From positions 265,718 to 329,717 of the forward strand of contig NZ_JAFBEA010000004.1 of assembly GCF_016908515.1 (NCBI RefSeq): DNA of 64,000 nucleotides, read 5' to 3'. Made by a program: the position numbers and the translations under genes. The notes beneath the pieces are model-generated. The model searched no databases, had not been told where the DNA came from, and saw only the letters and a program-made list of their open reading frames with translations. Origin of the DNA: Virgibacillus halotolerans (GTDB lineage Bacteria > Bacillota > Bacilli > Bacillales > Amphibacillaceae). Numbering within the stretch: position 1 is the stretch's first letter; each line of letters opens with the position of its first letter. Below, piece after piece: positions 61,705 to 64,000 of the stretch.

Positions 61705-62793
61705 TTATTGTTTATGCTTTTGTTTTTGTTTCGCTTTTTTGCGTATTCCTCTTAAACGGTCCACAACTGGTCTTTTACCACCCATAACCAATCCCGCTAG
61801 CTCCGCAAAAATATGTAGTAGAACGAGCACCAACAGGGTGACGACGAACGACGTGATAAGCGATGCATTGGAAAACACGATCGCCATGATCCCGAATAAT
61901 GCACTGAATGCATAAATAACAAGTACTGTTTTCCTGTGGCTGTATCCCGCTTCGATTAACCGGTAATGTATGTGTTTATTGTCTGCCATCATGATGCTTT
62001 CCTTGTTGGTTGCCCTGCGAAAGATCGCAAGCATGGTATCAAAAATAGGCACCGCTAGGACAATGACCGGGATAATAAAGCTGAATAACGCAATATTTTT
62101 AAATAAACCGAGCATCGAGATTGCCGCGATCATAAAGCCGAGAAAATTGGAACCGGTGTCCCCCATATATATTTTCGCTGGGTAAAAGTTATGATACAGG
62201 AAGCCAAGATTCGCCCCGATCAAGACGATACATAAATAAGCCGCAATAACTTGCGCGTCAAATAAAGCCATCACGAACATACTCGAAAGCGCGATCGTCG
62301 ATACTCCTGTCGCCAGTCCGTCCAACCCATCGATCAAGTTGATGGCATTGGTAATACCGACTACCCAGAAAACCGTGATCAGGACACTGAAAAAGCCCAA
62401 ATCGATCATGCCGATAAAGGGCAAGGTGATCCGTTCAATAATGAGACCGGAAGAGACAAGAAACGATGCAGCAACAAGCTGTCCAGTCAGTTTGATGACT
62501 GGTTTTATGCTATAACGGTCATCCAACATTCCTGTAATGATAATCACGATCGCACCCGCTAATATTTCTGGTATGTGTGGGTGACTCGGATGTAGATAAA
62601 GGGCGCCCAAAACCGCACCTAAAAATATGGCTAATCCGCCCATTCTTGGTGTTACCTTTGTATGTATTTTACGATGGTTAGGCAAATCAACCACCTTCAT
62701 TTTTATCGCCAATTTTTTCACTGGATAGGTAAGTACAAAAGCGGATACAAGTGCAATGATAAATGCGATCGCCAAATCGACATAATTAAACAT
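61705..62793 (-). CDS. tagO: Undecaprenyl-phosphate GlcNAc-1-phosphate transferase, TagO (copy 2)
   Basis: A 362-residue, 10-11 helix enzyme starting the WTA linkage unit by moving GlcNAc-1-phosphate onto undecaprenyl phosphate. Motifs: DLPNHRKIHTKVTPRMGGLAIF, ITGMLDDRYS, GITNAINLIDGLDGLATG, YMGDTGSNFLGF and KHIHYRLIEAGYSHR. The PRMGGLAIF and AELAGLV segments are closer to B. subtilis TagO than those of the copy at 2667. GTAGGAG precedes the ATG. It is followed by the Yip1-like gene. Assignment as the WTA TagO over copy 1 is a judgement from sequence likeness. Confidence 0.88.
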   Translation of the reverse strand: MFNYVDLAIAFIIALVSAFVLTYPVKKLAIKMKVVDLPNHRKIHTKVTPRMGGLAIFLGAVLGALYLHPSHPHIPEILAGAIVIIITGMLDDRYSIKPVIKLTGQLVAASFLVSSGLIIERITLPFIGMIDLGFFSVLITVFWVVGITNAINLIDGLDGLATGVSTIALSSMFVMALFDAQVIAAYLCIVLIGANLGFLYHNFYPAKIYMGDTGSNFLGFMIAAISMLGLFKNIALFSFIIPVIVLAVPIFDTMLAIFRRATNKESIMMADNKHIHYRLIEAGYSHRKTVLVIYAFSALFGIMAIVFSNASLITSFVVTLLVLVLLHIFAELAGLVMGGKRPVVDRLRGIRKKAKQKQKHKQ

Positions 62794-63451
62794 AATATTC
62801 TCCTACTTATTCATTGATAGGTTCGTAGCTGAATGTTTTATCGATGCACATTCAATTACCCTAAATTATAGCGAAACTTGGCATGCATTAGCAAATAATA
62901 TTGCAAATTGCTGGATTTTATATGGGAGATTTGCTAATGGCGGGTGGTTCGGCGGATGCCGGCGTGGGGTTCAGCGGTTGGTGTCGGAGGTTCAGCGTTT
63001 ATGGGGCAAGGTTCAGCGCCCGGCGCGGGGTTCGGCGTTCCCGATGCCAGGTTCAGCGCTTACGGCCCGGGGTTCAGCGTTTGGGGCACTAGGTCCAGCG
63101 CTCACGGCCCAAGGCTCAGCGATCGTGGATGGAGGTTCAGCGTTCCTAGCCCAAGGTCCAGCGCTCAGCGCGGGGTTCGGCGTTCCCAGTGCCAGGTTCA
63201 GCGATTACGGCCCGGGGTTCAGCGCTTGGAGCCCAAGGTTCAGCGTTTATGGTGCAAGGTTCGGCGATCGGCGCGTGGTTCGGCGTTCCCGGTGCCAGGT
63301 TCAGCGATTACGACCAGTGGTTCAGCGTACAGCGACCGGGGTCCAGCAGATTCAACTTTTCCCAGTTTTTTCACCGTGACAGGTGGGGTGAGCTATGTTA
63401 ATATATTGGTTGGTAATTATAATTATCTGAAAAGTGAGAGGTTGATTTTAT
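62794..63451. other. Intergenic region dominated by a 21-bp repeat array
   Basis: About 660 bases. The first 150 are AT-rich and contain the tagO upstream region; 62946-63348 is the repeat array (separate entry). Frames of up to 191 codons across the array come from the 21-bp (7-codon) period and are not believed to be genes. Confidence 0.65.
62946..63348. repeat. GC-rich 21-bp-period repeat array, GGTTCAGCG type (about 20 units)
   Basis: About 20 units with head GG(T/C)(T/C)C(A/G)GCG start at 62946, 62968, 62989, 63010, 63029 and onward to 63340. Spacing is 21 bp except three 19-bp units (at 63010, 63155, 63258), each ending GCGCG(G/T) and each followed by GGTTCGGCGTTCCC, which reveals a higher-order repeat, and two end units of 21-22. 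The 12-bp variable parts recur irregularly (TTTATGG, TTACGGCCC). The array is much richer in G and C than its flanks and matches the smaller array at 10066. Confidence 0.88.
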
Positions 63452-63859
63452 ATGGGGAACGCATATATATTTGTCGCTGCCGCGGCCATAGCAGTTATTT
63501 CTATTTCATTTATTTTTAAATTAAGCATAGACACGATAAAGGAATATCCGGAAGAAAAGGATTCCGTACAAACTAAGTTTTTCATCTGGCTTGGTGTTAG
63601 TGAAGTGATCCCTATCATTTTAATTGTTTTTGGATTTACAAATCTCGATACAGTAGCAACCATTGAAGATTTGTATATTCCTGGACTTTTCATTATTGTC
63701 CTGATGGGATTTGCTGCACTTTTCATTATATTACAGCGTTCCGTTGGTGTCCCGAAGGATATAAAGTTGTTCGTAAATACCTTCTCCTACATCGCCCTAG
63801 GAATGGCTAATGCTATACCAATTATTGCGCTCGTATCTTTATTATTGATGATACCATGA
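63452..63859 (+). CDS. Four-helix protein resembling a tandem-duplicated ATP synthase c subunit
   Basis: A 135-residue membrane protein with four predicted helices in two hairpins. Half 1 (about 5-61) has a short polar loop (IKEYPEEKDSVQ, like the A-R-x-P-E loop of c subunits) and then FIWLGVSEVIPIILIVFGF, where Glu51 sits where c subunits carry the ion-binding carboxylate (L-x-E-A-L-P-I-I). Half 2 (about 78-134) repeats the plan with SVGVPKDIK as loop and YIALGMANAIPIIALV, where Asn120 replaces Glu. This is the arrangement of V-type proteolipids. No other ATP synthase gene is nearby. AGAGG lies about 10 bases upstream. Function unknown. Confidence 0.6.
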   Translation: MGNAYIFVAAAAIAVISISFIFKLSIDTIKEYPEEKDSVQTKFFIWLGVSEVIPIILIVFGFTNLDTVATIEDLYIPGLFIIVLMGFAALFIILQRSVGVPKDIKLFVNTFSYIALGMANAIPIIALVSLLLMIP

Positions 63860-63867
63860 ACCTTTGT

Positions 63868-63880
63868 GGGGACAGTCCCC
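63868..63880. repeat. GGGGAC-A-GTCCCC palindrome
   Basis: A 13-base perfect palindrome just after the c-subunit-like gene, of the GGGGACaGTCCCC kind seen dispersed in many Firmicutes genomes. GTGAAAAAACCCCC follows; it is not a convincing terminator. Confidence 0.5.
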
Positions 63881-63906
63881 GTGAAAAAACCCCCAAAAGG
63901 ATTGAC

Positions 63907-64000
63907 TGATATGCTCCCCTTAAGGTAGACAGATTAAAAAATAAAATCTGTTTTCCTTAAGGGGAGTTTTTGTATGTCTAAAAGATCTCATTCACGTAAA
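63907..64000 (+). mobile_element. Left end of an IS3-family insertion sequence (truncated by window edge)
   Basis: A terminal-inverted-repeat-like start, TGATATGCTCCCCTTAAGG with TAGACAG next (63907-63932), is typical of IS3/IS150-group ends. A long inverted repeat follows: CTCCCCTTAAGG (63914-63925) and CCTTAAGGGGAG (63955-63966), with ACAGATT/AATCTGT-like inner arms. Such hairpins sit before orfA and block outside transcription or translation. The right end lies outside the window. Confidence 0.75.
63974..64000 (+). CDS. IS3-family transposase OrfA (first 9 codons)
   Basis: ATG at 63974 with GGGGAG 7 bases upstream begins MSKRSHSRK, the usual basic start of OrfA proteins of this IS group. 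The rest lies beyond the window. The ribosome site is part of the terminal hairpin, as in other members. Confidence 0.65.

Noticed and set aside
62944..63140. Phase-variable coding gene with heptapeptide repeats
   Set aside because: No signal peptide, no ribosome site, and no frame is preferred over the others.
62946..63348. CRISPR array
   Set aside because: Conserved heads are only about 9 bp, the intervening 12-mers recur between units, and no cas gene is present.
62944..63519. Open frames of 133-191 codons on the plus strand across the GC-rich array
   Set aside because: They exist in several frames because the 21-bp period is seven codons and GC-rich DNA has few stops. They lack ribosome sites and read as Gly/Ser/Phe-rich repeats without domain character.

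Overview
The window reads as chromosomal DNA of a low-GC, Gram-positive, probably halotolerant member of the Bacillaceae (Oceanobacillus/Virgibacillus-like). The signs are Bacillus-type Shine-Dalgarno sites, TTG and GTG starts, a poly(glycerol phosphate) wall teichoic acid (WTA) locus, a TasA/SipW matrix-fibre operon, an OpuAC-type glycine betaine binding protein and very acidic secreted proteins. No rRNA, tRNA or CRISPR array was seen.

Layout. (1) 1-3.7 kb: a DUF2922/DUF1659 pair, tagA, an LCP (LytR) ligase and a first TagO paralogue. (2) 3.7-10 kb: a Wzx/Wzy-type polysaccharide set (GT4, Wzy-like polymerase, GT2, pyruvyltransferase, flippase). (3) 10-12.5 kb: an Ltp-domain membrane protein with a Lys/Glu repeat region, and a cytosolic glycerophosphodiesterase. 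(4) 12.6-18.3 kb: a secreted beta-propeller protein, then a ugpA-ugpE-ugpB-glpQ-like glycerophosphodiester uptake operon behind a possible Pho box. (5) 18.4-42.9 kb: an AT-rich WTA locus resembling the B. subtilis lytR-mnaA-tagHGFEDB-lytD region. It has two TagH ATPases, one TagG, a TagE-like glucosyltransferase, four CDP-glycerol transferase-type proteins, TagD, a GW-repeat glucosaminidase, MnaA, a DUF6270 protein and two membrane acyltransferases. (6) 43.1-44 kb: an orphan OpuAC. (7) 44.4-60.8 kb: two nearly identical TasA/camelysin genes. Between them lie a secreted PIG-L deacetylase and a divergent ROK regulator/ABC importer/argininosuccinate-lyase-like operon. The second TasA belongs to a tapA-like/sipW/tasA operon just downstream of a Vpr-type protease. 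(8) 61-64 kb: a Yip1-like membrane protein, a second TagO, a GC-rich 21-bp repeat array, a four-helix protein resembling a duplicated ATP-synthase c subunit, and the left end of an IS3-family element cut by the window edge.

How it fits together. TagO and TagA build the linkage unit, MnaA supplies UDP-ManNAc, TagD supplies CDP-glycerol, TagB/TagF-type enzymes prime and extend the chain, TagE glucosylates it, TagGH exports it and LCP attaches it to peptidoglycan. The Ugp/GlpQ operon could recycle glycerophosphodiesters from WTA. The WalR-box-like sites before lytR/tagA and tagDB and the Pho-box-like repeats before ugp fit growth- and phosphate-linked control.

Most notable: a TagH whose C terminus is a GW wall-binding module with no intervening membrane helix; two matching 21-bp palindromes that flank the divergent promoters of the ROK locus and tie a secreted deacetylase to an importer and lyase; the TasA duplication, in which each copy follows a FIMAH-tailed secreted enzyme; three intergenic loci of 21-bp-period repeats; and the c-subunit-like tandem-hairpin protein.
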